The notes under the pieces: model-generated
Databases searched by the model: none
Told to the model about the DNA's origin: nothing
The model's input: the letters and a program-made list of their open reading frames with translations, nothing else
Program-made: the position numbers and the translations under genes
Part shown: positions 17,408 through 26,791 of the stretch, piece by piece
Layout: every line of letters starts with the position of its first letter
How positions within the stretch are numbered: the first letter of the stretch is position 1
NCBI RefSeq assembly: GCF_947503465.1
Contig: NZ_CANNDN010000001.1
Coordinates: forward strand, 372,001 to 436,000
Length of the DNA: 64,000 nt
Direction of reading: 5' to 3'
Origin: an uncultured Tateyamaria sp.
GTDB taxonomy: Bacteria; Pseudomonadota; Alphaproteobacteria; Rhodobacterales; Rhodobacteraceae

Positions 17408-17533
17408 ATGCAAACGATTCAAACCGGATACCGTGGCCTGAGCCTCTTGATGATGCTGAACTGGGATCGGGCGCTCTATGGCCTGACGCTGGCGGCTGCG
17501 CTGGTCGCCGGGGCATGGATCGGCAGCCTCTAG
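17408..17533 (+). CDS. 41-residue membrane peptide between rseP and bamA
   Basis: A short frame reading MQTIQTGYRGLSLLMMLNWD, then a single hydrophobic helix (ALYGLTLAAALVAGAWIGSL) to the end. It is preceded by a purine-rich GAGGATAAGACG ribosome site. Hairpin terminators lie on both sides (17319-17339 and 17568-17591), so it may be its own transcription unit. The pattern NWDR plus one C-terminal transmembrane helix looks like a genuine small inner-membrane protein. Function unknown. Its position beside rseP and bamA hints at envelope biology, but that is inference. Confidence 0.6.
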   Translation: MQTIQTGYRGLSLLMMLNWDRALYGLTLAAALVAGAWIGSL

Positions 17534-17567
17534 GCGCCGCCAATTTATCCACAAGATGTGCTATATG

Positions 17568-17591
17568 CCCCGTGGTGATCCACGGGGTTTT
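17568..17591 (+). terminator. Terminator ahead of bamA
   Basis: CCCCGTGG (17568-17575) pairs perfectly with CCACGGGG (17580-17587) around a four-base loop, followed by TTTT. It ends the small upstream gene, so bamA should have its own promoter between about 17592 and 17660. Confidence 0.85.
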
Positions 17592-17663
17592 GCGCTTTTG
17601 ACAACACCTCGCAATGCCGTTACTCACGTGGTCACTGTATGTCTGAACACGTGGGGCAAAACC

Positions 17664-20018
17664 ATGGGACTGGGGATGAGGGGCGCAGTCGCGCAAGCAC
17701 GGATGTGCGGGCGAGCGGCGCTAAGCGTAGCAGCTATTTTGGTACTGGTATCAGTGTCTTGGGTCGCATCAACGACCCATGCAGTGGCCCAGAGCTTTCG
17801 ATTTACGCAGATTGTGGTCGAAGGAAACCAACGCGTCGGCGACGCGGCGGTCATTACGCGGGCAGGAATCGCACCGGGTCAAACGCTGACCGCAGGGCAG
17901 GTGAATGACGCGCGGCGCAATCTGGAAAACAGCGGTTTGTTCGAATCCGTGTCCGTGGATGCCCAGGGCAGCCGCCTGTTGATCACGGTCACCGAATTTC
18001 CGACGATCAACCGTTTGACCTTCGAAGGGAACCGCCGCGTCGATGACGAGGCGCTGTCCGCAGTTATTCAAAGCCAGGAACGGCGGGTGTTCTCGCCCGC
18101 GCAGGCCGAACGCGACGCAAGCGCGATTGCCGAAGCCTATAGTTCCCAGGGCCGCGCCGCGGCGCGGGTCACCCCCCGCATCATCCGGCGCACCGACAAC
18201 CGTGTTGACCTGATCTTCGAGATTTTCGAAGGCGATGTGGTCGAGGTCGAGCGCATCAGCTTTGTGGGCAACCGCGTGTATTCCGACCGCCGCCTGCGCC
18301 GGGTGCTGGATACCAAGCAGGCAGGGATTTTCCGCCTGCTGATTCAATCCGACACGCTGGTCGAGGATCGCATCCAGTTCGACCGCCAGGTCCTGACCGA
18401 TTTCTACAATTCGCGCGGCTATGTCGATTTCCGCATCGTCAGCACCAATGCCCAGCTGACCGAAGAACGCGACGGCTTTTTCCTGACCTTCAACGTGCAG
18501 GAAGGCCAGCAATTTTCCTTCGGCGAAGTCACGGTGACCAGCGAATTGGCCGAGGTGGATGCCGACCAGTATGAGCAGCTGATCAAGGTCCGGCCCGGGG
18601 TCATCTACTCGCCCAGCCTGGTCGAACAGGAAATCACCCGCCTCGAACGGCAGGGCCAACGGGACGGCGTCGATTTTTTGCGTGTGGAACCGCGGGTCAG
18701 CCGCAATGACCGCGATCTGACGCTGGATGTCGAATTTGTCATCAACCGCGGCCCGCGCGTCTTTGTTGAACGGATCGACATCGAAGGCAACACAACGACG
18801 CTGGACCGCGTAATCCGCCGCCAGTTCCTCATCGCCGAAGGCGACCCGTTCAACCCGCGCGAAATCCGCGATGCGGCGGAACGGATCCGCGCGCTCGAAT
18901 ATTTCGGCGTGGCCGAGGTGAACGCGCGCGAAGGGTCCACGCCAGAGCAGGTTGTCATAGACGTAGACGTCGAAGAACGACCCACCGGTGCGTTGAACTT
19001 CGGGGGCGCGTTTTCGCAGGATGACGGGTTTGGCCTGATTGTCAGCTTCACGGAACGCAACTTCCTGGGACGTGGTCAGACGCTGGGCTTCAACTTCTCC
19101 ACCGCCGAGGAAGCCGAACAATACGGGATCAACTTCGTTGAACCTGCCTTCCTGGGTCGCAACGTCGCCTTTGGCCTGAACCTGCAGTTCAGCGAAACGG
19201 ATTCCAGTTTCGCCAACTACGATACAGAGTCGCTTGTATTCCGTCCCAGCATCTTGTTCCCGGTCAGCGAACGCGGGCAGATCGAACTGCGCTACTCCTA
19301 CCTCAAGGACGAGCTGATCGGTCGCGATCCGGTGGCCAACGGTGCCATTGTCCAACGCGAAATCGATGCCGGCGATCTGGTGACGTCGTCGCTTGGCTAC
19401 ACCTACACCTACGATACACGGGATCGCGGCCTGAACCCGAACGCGGGCATCCTGTTCGAGTTGTCGCAGGAATTCGCGGGCATTGGAGGTGATCAGGAGT
19501 TCATCCGCACCCGTGGTCGCCTGGTCGGTCAACGCCTTGCCTTCAATGAAGAGGTCACGCTGCGCGCCACGCTCGAAGCGGGCTACCTGTCCTTTGGCGA
19601 CGGGACCAGCCGGTCCTCTGACAGGTTTGTGCTGGGCCCCAGCGTGATCCGGGGATTTGAACCCGGCGGTATCGGTCCACGTGACCTGGATACCCAGGGC
19701 GAAGACCCCGATCCGCTGGGCGGCAATCTGTTTGTCGCAGCCCGGTTCGAGGCCGAATTCCCACTGGGCCTGCCCGAGGAAATCGGCATCCGTGGGGGCG
19801 TGTTCTATGACGTCGGCAACCTGTGGGATCTGGGGGGCATTGATCTGTCCGGTGGCAACGTCGTCGGCGAAGGCGGATCGTTCCGCCATGTGATCGGGTT
19901 CTCGATCTTCTGGGATACGGCCATTGGTCCGCTGCGTCTGAACTTCACAAATGCGCTGCGCAAGGAAGAGTTCGACCGGGAACAGACCTTCGACCTGACC
20001 ATCTCGACCACGTTCTAG
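17664..20018 (+). CDS. bamA: Outer membrane protein assembly factor BamA
   Basis: Core of the BAM complex, folding beta-barrel proteins into the outer membrane. A signal peptide (about residues 1-43, ending near HAVA-QS) is followed by five POTRA repeats, the first starting FRFTQIVVEGNQRVGDAAVI, the last RVFVERIDIEGNTTTLDRVIRRQF. A C-terminal 16-strand barrel includes the conserved FVLGPSVIRGFEPGGIGPRD loop. The protein ends in Phe, as barrel proteins require. I chose ATG 17664; the frame is open to 17556, but the upstream part covers the terminator hairpin. It has 784 aa. skp follows after four bases. Confidence 0.96.
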   Translation: MGLGMRGAVAQARMCGRAALSVAAILVLVSVSWVASTTHAVAQSFRFTQIVVEGNQRVGDAAVITRAGIAPGQTLTAGQVNDARRNLENSGLFESVSVDAQGSRLLITVTEFPTINRLTFEGNRRVDDEALSAVIQSQERRVFSPAQAERDASAIAEAYSSQGRAAARVTPRIIRRTDNRVDLIFEIFEGDVVEVERISFVGNRVYSDRRLRRVLDTKQAGIFRLLIQSDTLVEDRIQFDRQVLTDFYNSRGYVDFRIVSTNAQLTEERDGFFLTFNVQEGQQFSFGEVTVTSELAEVDADQYEQLIKVRPGVIYSPSLVEQEITRLERQGQRDGVDFLRVEPRVSRNDRDLTLDVEFVINRGPRVFVERIDIEGNTTTLDRVIRRQFLIAEGDPFNPREIRDAAERIRALEYFGVAEVNAREGSTPEQVVIDVDVEERPTGALNFGGAFSQDDGFGLIVSFTERNFLGRGQTLGFNFSTAEEAEQYGINFVEPAFLGRNVAFGLNLQFSETDSSFANYDTESLVFRPSILFPVSERGQIELRYSYLKDELIGRDPVANGAIVQREIDAGDLVTSSLGYTYTYDTRDRGLNPNAGILFELSQEFAGIGGDQEFIRTRGRLVGQRLAFNEEVTLRATLEAGYLSFGDGTSRSSDRFVLGPSVIRGFEPGGIGPRDLDTQGEDPDPLGGNLFVAARFEAEFPLGLPEEIGIRGGVFYDVGNLWDLGGIDLSGGNVVGEGGSFRHVIGFSIFWDTAIGPLRLNFTNALRKEEFDREQTFDLTISTTF

Positions 20019-20022
20019 GCGG

Positions 20023-20562
20023 ATGGGCAAGCTGGCGCGCGCCCTTGTCCTCTTGGTCGTGGCCCTGGTCTGGGCCATGGCCACAACCGCCCAGGATGTG
20101 CGCAGCCCCATCCTGACCATCGACAGCGAACGGTTTTATCGGGACAGCGCCTTTGGGCAGCGTGTTCTGCAGGAAATCGAGGCGCAAACAACCGCTTTGT
20201 CCGAAGACAATCGGAAGATCCAGGCGGAACTCGAAGCCGAAGAACAGGCCCTGACGGAACAGCGGTCCGAACTGGAGCCCGAGGCCTTTCGCGAACTCGC
20301 TGACGCCTTTGACGCACGGGTCGAAGTGATCCGGCGCGACCGCGACGCACGCAACCGGGGAATCGCGAGCCTTCTGGAACAGAACAGGGACCGGTTCCTG
20401 GCGTCTGCCGCGCCTGTCCTTGAAACGATCATGCGGGACGCAGGTGCCGCCGTGATCCTCGAACAGCGCAGCGTCTTTGTCAGCGCCAATGCCATCGACA
20501 TCACGGATCTGGCGATCGAACGGATGAACGGCTTTCTCGGGGACGGTAGCGACACGCCGTAG
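20023..20562 (+). CDS. skp: OmpH/Skp-family periplasmic chaperone
   Basis: Periplasmic chaperone that holds unfolded outer-membrane proteins. The signal peptide covers about residues 1-23 (cut near TTA-QD). The conserved ILTIDSERFYRDSAFGQRVL start of the mature protein and the long charged, coiled-coil-like stretch from about residue 50 to 130 (EIEAQTTALSEDNRKIQAELEAEEQAL) are typical of the tentacle helices. At 179 aa it has family length. It starts four bases after bamA, so the two are surely cotranscribed. Sequence identity to E. coli Skp is low; the assignment rests on pattern and neighbourhood. Confidence 0.88.
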   Translation: MGKLARALVLLVVALVWAMATTAQDVRSPILTIDSERFYRDSAFGQRVLQEIEAQTTALSEDNRKIQAELEAEEQALTEQRSELEPEAFRELADAFDARVEVIRRDRDARNRGIASLLEQNRDRFLASAAPVLETIMRDAGAAVILEQRSVFVSANAIDITDLAIERMNGFLGDGSDTP

Positions 20563-20639
20563 CCATGCTTGCGGGCACGCGCCGCTCTTGCTAGGCAAAG
20601 ACCACAACAAGACCAACGACAAAAGGCTTCGGGCACTGC

Positions 20640-21104
20640 ATGACATCTGATCTGAAAACTGCCGACATTGGCCTGATCCAGCGGATCATCCCCCATCGTT
20701 ATCCGTTTCTGCTGGTGGACAAGGTTGTCGACATTGACGGCTATCAATCGGCCACGGGCATCAAGAATGTCACGATGAACGAGCCGCATTTTCAGGGCCA
20801 TTTTCCCGGCCACCCGATCATGCCCGGTGTCACGATTGTAGAAGCGATGGCACAAAGCGCTGCGGTGATGGTGGGGGTCGCGCTTGATCTGGCTGACAAG
20901 AACCTGCTGGTCTATTTCATGTCCATCGACAAATGCAAATTCCGCCGCATGGTCGTACCGGGCGATGTGTTGCAGCTGAAGGTGTCCACGACGCGGGGCA
21001 AACCCGGCGGCAAGGTCTGGAAATTTGCCGGCGTGGCCGAAGTTGACGGCGAAATGGCGTGCGAGGTCGAATTCACCGCCATGATGGACCTGCCCACAGC
21101 ATGA
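20640..21104 (+). CDS. fabZ: 3-hydroxyacyl-ACP dehydratase FabZ
   Basis: Dehydrates 3-hydroxyacyl-ACP in fatty acid synthesis and so competes with LpxA for hydroxymyristoyl-ACP. The hot-dog-fold protein has [17 protein letters not shown] and the catalytic H-motif [15 protein letters not shown] with its downstream active-site Glu ([12 protein letters not shown]). At 154 aa it is normal. lpxD, which lies between skp and fabZ in E. coli, is absent here; the 77-base skp-fabZ spacer holds no gene. The stop overlaps lpxA by four bases. Confidence 0.97.
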   Translation: MTSDLKTADIGLIQRIIPHRYPFLLVDKVVDIDGYQSATGIKNVTMNEPHFQGHFPGHPIMPGVTIVEAMAQSAAVMVGVALDLADKNLLVYFMSIDKCKFRRMVVPGDVLQLKVSTTRGKPGGKVWKFAGVAEVDGEMACEVEFTAMMDLPTA

Positions 21105-21889
21105 GCAGCCCGGGTGTTCATCCCTCGGCCGTGGTCGAACCCGGCGCGCAGATCGATCCCTCGGCCTCGGTTGGCCCGTTCTGCGTGATTGGTGAAAATG
21201 CGGTGGTGGGACCGGATGTGGTCCTCAAAAGCCATGTGGTGGTCACCGGGCACACAGAGATCGGAGCGGGCACAACCGTTTTCTCCTTCGCCGTCATCGG
21301 CGAAGTGCCACAGGACCTCAAATTCAAGGGCGAAGCCAGCCGACTTGTGATTGGCAAGCGCAATCGCATCCGTGAACACGTGACGATGAATGGCGGCACC
21401 GAAGGTGGCGGCGGCGTGACACGGATCGGCGATGATGGCCTGTTCATGGCCGGGTGTCATATCGCCCATGACGCGCATGTGGGCGACAGGGTCATTGTCG
21501 TGAACTCGGCTGCTGTCGCGGGGCACTGCGTGCTTGAAGACGACGTGATTGTCGGCGGTCTCTCGGGAATTCACCAGTTTGTGCGGATTGGACGGGGCGC
21601 CATTATCGGTGCCGTGACCATGGTCACCAATGATGTCATTCCATACGGTCTCGTACAGGCGCCGCGCGGCGAACTTGACGGGCTGAACCTCGTTGGGCTC
21701 AAGCGCCGGGGCGTGGCGCGCAGCGACATCACCGCCTTGCGCGCCGCGTTCCAGATGCTGGCGCAGGGCGAGGGGACATTCCACGATCGTGCGGACCGCT
21801 TGGGCAAGGAAACCGACAGCGCCTATGTGCGCGAAATCGTGGCGTTCGTGATGGGCGACAGCGACCGGTCGTTCCTGACGCCGCGCTGA
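21101..21889 (+). CDS. lpxA: UDP-N-acetylglucosamine acyltransferase
   Basis: Catalyses the first step of lipid A synthesis, moving a hydroxyacyl chain from ACP to UDP-GlcNAc. The first 190 residues are a left-handed beta helix of hexapeptide repeats ([32 protein letters not shown] and onward). [25 protein letters not shown] contains the catalytic His. The C-terminal helical domain ([19 protein letters not shown]) follows. ATG 21101 overlaps the fabZ stop; the frame extends 14 codons upstream without support. It has 262 aa, the normal length. Confidence 0.97.
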   Translation: MSSPGVHPSAVVEPGAQIDPSASVGPFCVIGENAVVGPDVVLKSHVVVTGHTEIGAGTTVFSFAVIGEVPQDLKFKGEASRLVIGKRNRIREHVTMNGGTEGGGGVTRIGDDGLFMAGCHIAHDAHVGDRVIVVNSAAVAGHCVLEDDVIVGGLSGIHQFVRIGRGAIIGAVTMVTNDVIPYGLVQAPRGELDGLNLVGLKRRGVARSDITALRAAFQMLAQGEGTFHDRADRLGKETDSAYVREIVAFVMGDSDRSFLTPR

Positions 21890-22788
21890 TGCTGGCGCTT
21901 GTCACCGGCGCGGGCGCGCTGCCCTCCATCGTTGCGGCGCATCAATCCGCTCCCCCCCTGATCTGCGCGCTGGACGGGCACGCGCCCGACGGGCTGGAGG
22001 TTGATCTTTGGTTCCGTCTCGAAACCATCGGAACGCTGCTGCACCGTCTGGTCAAACGGGGTGTCACGGACGTCTGTTTCTGCGGCGCGATCCAGCGACC
22101 GGGGTTCAACCCGCTCAGGCTTGATGGTCGCACGATGCCGCTGGTCCCGACATTGGCAAAGGCCGTCAAGGACGGTGAGGATGCTGCGTTGCGCGCCATT
22201 CTGGGTCTGTTTGAACAGCGTGGGATGGTCGTGCATGGGGCGCATACGCTTGTCCCCGACCTTCTGCCGCCCGCGGGTGTGCTGACCCGGGTGCAGACGC
22301 CTGATGATCTTGACGTACAGATCAGGGCGGCGGAACAGGTGTCTATTGAACAGGGACGGTCCGATCTGGGTCAGTCCTGCGTGATCCGCGATGCGCAGGT
22401 CATTGCCCAAGAGGATGCGCGCGGTACGGATGCGATGTTGCGCAGCCTGTCAGAGCCGCGCCCCGCGCCCCCGCCGTCCGGCGCTGATGATCCATTCGGC
22501 GCGGCCATGGATATGGTGGGCGGGATGCTGGATGACGCCGCCGATTGGCTGTCGGGCCCCGTGGCCGAGGCGCGGGCGAAACAGGCGGGGGGCGTCTTTT
22601 TCAAGGCACCGAAACCCGGTCAGGACCACCGCGCGGACTTACCGACCATCGGCCCCGGCACGGCCCGCGCGGTTGTTGACGCCCGGCTGGACGGCATGGT
22701 GATCGCGGCGGGTGGTGTCATGGTGCTCGACCGGGCCGAGGTCCTGCGCATTCTGGATGAGGCGGGGCTTTTTCTATGGGTGCGTTGA
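21889..22788 (+). CDS. lpxI: UDP-2,3-diacylglucosamine diphosphatase LpxI
   Basis: Hydrolyses UDP-2,3-diacylglucosamine to lipid X; the alphaproteobacterial replacement for LpxH. Markers: the N-terminal LALVTGAGALPSIVA, the FCGAIQRPGFNPLRLD segment, the QEDARGTDAML motif near residue 183, and FFKAPKPGQDHRADLPTIGPGTARAV in the catalytic C-terminal domain. At 299 aa it is longer than the Caulobacter enzyme as I recall it (about 280). The extra length is a Pro/Ala-rich linker and predicted amphipathic helix at about residues 190-232. The ATG overlaps the lpxA stop by one base; the stop overlaps lpxB by 13. Confidence 0.94.
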   Translation: MLALVTGAGALPSIVAAHQSAPPLICALDGHAPDGLEVDLWFRLETIGTLLHRLVKRGVTDVCFCGAIQRPGFNPLRLDGRTMPLVPTLAKAVKDGEDAALRAILGLFEQRGMVVHGAHTLVPDLLPPAGVLTRVQTPDDLDVQIRAAEQVSIEQGRSDLGQSCVIRDAQVIAQEDARGTDAMLRSLSEPRPAPPPSGADDPFGAAMDMVGGMLDDAADWLSGPVAEARAKQAGGVFFKAPKPGQDHRADLPTIGPGTARAVVDARLDGMVIAAGGVMVLDRAEVLRILDEAGLFLWVR

Positions 22789-23942
22789 AGGTCTTTATCC
22801 TGGCCGGAGAACCCTCTGGCGACGCGCTCGGGGCGGCCCTGATGGCGGGACTGAAAAGCCAAGTGCCCGGCGTTGCCTTTGACGGTATTGGTGGTCCGTT
22901 GATGCAGGCGAGGGGGCTTGTCAGCCGGTTTGACATGTCCGAGCTGACAGTGATGGGCATTGCCGAGGTATTGCCCAAGTATCGGCACCTCAAGCGCAGG
23001 ATTGCCGAGACAGCGCAGGCCGTCATCGATACCGCGCCGGATGTCCTGATCACCATCGACAGCCCCGACTTTTCGCTGCGGGTGGCCCGGCTGGTCAAGG
23101 CAGCGTCGGACATCCGCACCGTGCACTATGTGGCGCCAACCGTGTGGGCCTGGCGCCCGGAACGGGCCAAGAAGATGGCGGCGATGATCGACCACGTGCT
23201 GGCGCTGTTCCCGTTCGAGCCGCCCTACATGGAAGCCGAAGGGATGCAGTGCGACTTTGTCGGTCATCCTGCAGCAACGGTGCCGCGCGCCAGCGCCGCC
23301 GCACAGGCGGAATTTCGTGCGCAGCATGGTCTGGATGACGCGGCCCCCCTGATCCTCGTCCTGCCGGGATCGCGCCGGGGCGAAGTGGCGCGGATGAGCC
23401 CGGTGTTCGGCGAGGCGCTTGGCCGGTTGGCACGCACACGGCCTGACATGAAACTGGTGGTGCCAGCGGCGGGGTCCGTCGCCGATGCGGTGCGGACCGA
23501 GGTCTCGAAATGGCCCATCGCACCGCTGGTTCTGGACCCGCGCGGGCAGGACGCCGATGCGGCGCTGGCCGAAAAACGCGTGGCCTTTGCCGCGGCTGAC
23601 GTGGCGCTTGCGACATCCGGCACCGTTGCGCTTGAGCTTGCCGCGGCGGGCACACCCATGGTCAGCGCCTATGATCTGCACTGGCTGAGCCGCGCGATCA
23701 TCAGCCGCATGGTCACAACCGACACAGGCAGCCTGATCAACCACGTGGCAGACACGCGCATCGTGCCTGAGGTTGTCGGCAAGGATTTCAACGCGGACAA
23801 TGTCGTGCGCGCGATGCAGGGTCTGTTGGCCGATCCAGACGCACAGCGCGACGCGATGGAGTTGACCATGGACCTGCTGGGCCGGGGGGGGGCGGACCCG
23901 GGTTTGCGCGCCGCGCGGGCGGTTCTGAACCGGATGGGCTGA
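22776..23942 (+). CDS. lpxB: Lipid-A-disaccharide synthase
   Basis: Joins lipid X to UDP-2,3-diacylglucosamine to form the lipid A disaccharide at the inner-membrane surface. It is a GT19 glycosyltransferase: the N-terminal FILAGEPSGDALGAALMAGLK, GIGGPLMQARGL and the VWAWRPERAKKMA segment lie in the first Rossmann half. ALATSGTVALELAAAGTPMVSAY and NLxxxxxxVPE-like IVPEVVGKDF lie in the nucleotide-sugar half. At 388 aa it is normal. It ends the envelope block; a perfect palindrome follows directly after the stop. Confidence 0.96.
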   Translation: MGALKVFILAGEPSGDALGAALMAGLKSQVPGVAFDGIGGPLMQARGLVSRFDMSELTVMGIAEVLPKYRHLKRRIAETAQAVIDTAPDVLITIDSPDFSLRVARLVKAASDIRTVHYVAPTVWAWRPERAKKMAAMIDHVLALFPFEPPYMEAEGMQCDFVGHPAATVPRASAAAQAEFRAQHGLDDAAPLILVLPGSRRGEVARMSPVFGEALGRLARTRPDMKLVVPAAGSVADAVRTEVSKWPIAPLVLDPRGQDADAALAEKRVAFAAADVALATSGTVALELAAAGTPMVSAYDLHWLSRAIISRMVTTDTGSLINHVADTRIVPEVVGKDFNADNVVRAMQGLLADPDAQRDAMELTMDLLGRGGADPGLRAARAVLNRMG

Positions 23943-23962
23943 TCTGTCCCCGCGGGGACAGA
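23943..23962. other. Perfect 20-base palindrome after lpxB
   Basis: TCTGTCCCC (23943-23951) pairs with GGGGACAGA (23954-23962) with only two bases between. No T-tract follows, so it is not a textbook terminator, but it sits one base after the lpxB stop between convergent genes and could end or protect the transcript. Confidence 0.45.
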
Positions 23963-24008
23963 ATTGACCGTACGGTCGAAAATTAACCTTCTCGGGCGCT
24001 CATCACCC

Positions 24009-24392
24009 TCAATTGTCTGCGGGGCAGACCATGCGGGCCGTTGTCACGCCGCCCGCGACATAGATGACGCTGTTGACACTGCACCGGGTGCTTTTGTCAA
24101 ACCATTGCGCTGCACGTGTGGCTGCGGCGACCGTGGTAAAGGGACGGCCATCGCCATCCAACAGTCCGACTTTCTGAACCTTGTCATCCCCCTCAAAGCG
24201 TTCCGCGCTGGCAAAGGCCACGAAACGCTTGTCGATCCAGCGGCCGCGAATATCGAATGGCATCGTGGCTTCGGCAGAGCATATGCGCGCCACGCGGTCC
24301 GGCTTCTGCAGCCTGCTGAGGAACCCGGCGCAATCCGCGGCGGCGGGTCCTGCAACCAGAGCAATTGCGCTAACCAAGCTGAACAAGCGCAT
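24009..24392 (-). CDS. Small secreted protein, unknown function
   Basis: A 127-residue protein with a clear signal peptide ([19 protein letters not shown], cut before DCAGF). The mature part has four cysteines (in DCAGF, ICSAE, TRCSV and MVCPA), which suggests two disulfides and a periplasmic location. I do not recognise a named domain. ATG 24392 lies inside the end of tyrS (overlap 23 bases on the same strand), so it is probably translated from the tyrS transcript. The frame is open further upstream, but only this start gives a signal peptide. Confidence 0.75.
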   Translation of the reverse strand: MRLFSLVSAIALVAGPAAADCAGFLSRLQKPDRVARICSAEATMPFDIRGRWIDKRFVAFASAERFEGDDKVQKVGLLDGDGRPFTTVAAATRAAQWFDKSTRCSVNSVIYVAGGVTTARMVCPADN

Positions 24393-25611
24393 GGCGTTTC
24401 TTCCCGGCTGACAGCTTGATCGGATCGGCAAGCGCTGCTGCATCAATCATGGTGCCTGCTTCGGTTAATGGTGCGTCATTCATCTTTGCCCCGCCTTCGG
24501 CGATCAGGCGCTTGGCCTCTTTCCCGGACCCGGCGAGGCCAGATTTCACGATCAGCTGCACGATGGAAATGCCGTCGCCCACGTCCGCGGGGCTGAGGGT
24601 CAGGGTCGGCAGGTCGTCCCCTACGCCGCCTTTTTCAAAGACGTCGCGCGCGGTCTGCGCCGCGGCGGCTGCGGCCTCGGCACCGTGCAACAGCGTCGTG
24701 ATCTCGGTCGCGAGGCGGGCTTTGGCCTCGTTGATCTCGGACCCTTCGAGCGTGCCAAGACGTTCGCATTCGTCCAGCGGCAGTTCGGTATACAGCTTGA
24801 GGAACCGTCCCACATCGGCGTCAGTGGTGTTGCGCCAGAATTGCCAGAACTCGTACGCGCTCAGCATCTCGGCATTCAGCCACACGGCACCGGACTGGGA
24901 TTTGCCCATCTTCTTGCCGTCCGACGTCGTAAGCAGCGGAGAGGTGAGGCCATACACCTCGCCCTCGATCACGCGGCGCGTCAGGTCGATGCCGTTGACG
25001 ATGTTGCCCCATTGATCCGAGCCGCCCATTTGCAGGATGCAGCCATGGCGGCGGTGCAATTCCATGAAGTCATAGGCCTGCAGGATCATGTAATTGAATT
25101 CGAGGAAGGACAGGGACTGTTCGCGGTCGAGCCGGGATTTGACCGATTCAAACGACAGCATTCGGTTGATCGAGAAATGCCGCCCGATGTCGCGCAGGAA
25201 ATCGAGGTAGTTGAGATCATCCAGCCACGCGGAATTGTTCAGCATCATCGCGCCGGCGTCGTAGTCGATATAGGCCGAAAACACCTGTTTGATGCCCGCG
25301 ATATTGGCGTCGATCTGTTCGGGACCCAGCAGCGGGCGTTCATCGGCGCGGAAGGACGGATCACCCACCTTGGTTGTCCCGCCGCCCATCAGCGTGATGG
25401 GCGTGTGCCCCGTTTTCTGGAACCAGCGCAGCATCATGATCTGGATGAGCGAGCCCACATGCAGTGATTTGGCCGTCGCGTCAAAGCCGATATAGGCCGA
25501 TTGCCCGGGCGTCAGCAGGGTGTCGTCCAGCGCCTGCATGTCTGTGCAGTCGGCCAGAAACCCGCGGCTTTGCATCACGTGCAGAAAATCGGAACGGGGT
25601 GTGTAGGTCAT
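24370..25611 (-). CDS. tyrS: Tyrosyl-tRNA synthetase
   Basis: Charges tRNA-Tyr. Class I signatures: the HIGH-like AKSLHVGSL within [19 protein letters not shown] near residue 48, [13 protein letters not shown], the tyrosine-binding region [27 protein letters not shown], and the KMSKS-like [13 protein letters not shown] near residue 235. A C-terminal S4-type RNA-binding tail ([23 protein letters not shown]) completes 413 aa. The ATG at 25611 starts [13 protein letters not shown], where homology begins; it diverges from anmK by 64 bases. Confidence 0.97.
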   Translation of the reverse strand: MTYTPRSDFLHVMQSRGFLADCTDMQALDDTLLTPGQSAYIGFDATAKSLHVGSLIQIMMLRWFQKTGHTPITLMGGGTTKVGDPSFRADERPLLGPEQIDANIAGIKQVFSAYIDYDAGAMMLNNSAWLDDLNYLDFLRDIGRHFSINRMLSFESVKSRLDREQSLSFLEFNYMILQAYDFMELHRRHGCILQMGGSDQWGNIVNGIDLTRRVIEGEVYGLTSPLLTTSDGKKMGKSQSGAVWLNAEMLSAYEFWQFWRNTTDADVGRFLKLYTELPLDECERLGTLEGSEINEAKARLATEITTLLHGAEAAAAAAQTARDVFEKGGVGDDLPTLTLSPADVGDGISIVQLIVKSGLAGSGKEAKRLIAEGGAKMNDAPLTEAGTMIDAAALADPIKLSAGKKRHALVQLG

Positions 25612-25675
25612 TTGGCTTGTCCTTGGATCAGCGCTGCCGCAGTCTATAAGCGGCGGACGGGCAAAGGAAAAGGCC

Positions 25676-26791
25676 ATGGATAAGGCCAGGGATATGGTGC
25701 GGGAAAAACGGGCCGTGATCACAGCACTTGGGGCGATGTCGGGCACATCGCTGGACGGGGTGGATGCTGCGGTCCTGCGCACGGATGGCGTGACCATTCA
25801 CGGGTTTGGCCCGCATGATTACCGTGCGTACACAGACGGGGAACGTGATGTTCTGCGCGCCGCGCTTGGCCACTGGCACGGGCCTGCGTTGGACCCTGCG
25901 ACCCGGGTCGTCATGGACGCGCACACGGCGCTTTTGGGCCGGTTTGCAGCCGTCGATCTGGTTGGGTTTCATGGCCAGACCGTGGCCCACGCGCCGCGTC
26001 TGCAAGGCACATTGCAACTGGGTGACGGGGCGGCGCTGGCCCGTGCGCTGGACCGTCCCGTGGTGTGGGATTTCCGGTCGGCGGATGTCGAACTCGGGGG
26101 CGAGGGTGCACCGCTGGCCCCCTTCTTCCACTTTGCCTGCGCCAAGTGGATGGGCGCCGACGGCCCGGTCGCTTTTTTAAACCTGGGCGGGGTGGGTAAC
26201 CTGACATGGGTTGATCCCGCAGCGGTGCGGCCCGAAGACGAGGGCGCGTTGCTGGCCTTTGATACGGGACCGGCAAATGCGCCCATCAACGATCTGATAC
26301 AGGCGCGGCGCGGCGTGCCCTTTGATGCAGGGGGGCGCATCGCGTCTTCTGGCACGGTCGAGGCCGGCGCGCTGGAGCTGTTTCTGGCGGAGCCGTATTT
26401 TGCCCGTATCCCGCCCAAATCCCTTGACCGGAACGATTTTGCCGAGATGGTGGGACTGGTCGGCGAACTCAGCGATGCGGATGCCGCAGCCACGCTGACC
26501 GCCATGTGTGCGGCAGGTGTCGCCGAGGCGATGCAACATTGTCCGCGCCCGCCCGGTCAGGTTCTGGTGACGGGTGGGGGGCGGCACAACCCCGTTCTGA
26601 TGAAGATGCTGGACGTGTCGCTGGATTGCCCGGTCCGCCCGGTCGAGGCGGTGGGACTGGATGGCGACATGCTGGAGGCGCAGGCGTTTGCCTTTCTTGC
26701 CGTGCGCGTGGCGCGCGGGCTGCCGACCTCTTGTCCGGGGACGACGGGTGTGCGGGCCGCTGTGGGGGGCGGTACGGTCAGCTATCCCTGA
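25676..26791 (+). CDS. anmK: Anhydro-N-acetylmuramic acid kinase
   Basis: Phosphorylates and opens 1,6-anhydro-MurNAc released by lytic transglycosylases, feeding cell-wall recycling. The actin-like ATPase fold shows [16 protein letters not shown] near residue 18, [37 protein letters not shown] and the late [15 protein letters not shown]. At 371 aa it has normal length. ATG 25676 has AAAGGAAAAGG ahead; an internal ATG at 25694 is possible. The stop overlaps the convergent cupin gene by ten bases. Confidence 0.95.
   Translation: MDKARDMVREKRAVITALGAMSGTSLDGVDAAVLRTDGVTIHGFGPHDYRAYTDGERDVLRAALGHWHGPALDPATRVVMDAHTALLGRFAAVDLVGFHGQTVAHAPRLQGTLQLGDGAALARALDRPVVWDFRSADVELGGEGAPLAPFFHFACAKWMGADGPVAFLNLGGVGNLTWVDPAAVRPEDEGALLAFDTGPANAPINDLIQARRGVPFDAGGRIASSGTVEAGALELFLAEPYFARIPPKSLDRNDFAEMVGLVGELSDADAAATLTAMCAAGVAEAMQHCPRPPGQVLVTGGGRHNPVLMKMLDVSLDCPVRPVEAVGLDGDMLEAQAFAFLAVRVARGLPTSCPGTTGVRAAVGGGTVSYP

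Noticed and set aside
17769-20120. 783-codon open frame antisense to bamA
   Set aside because: Long antisense frames are common opposite GC-rich genes. The plus strand encodes an unmistakable BamA, and the antisense reading has no domain-like pattern or ribosome site.
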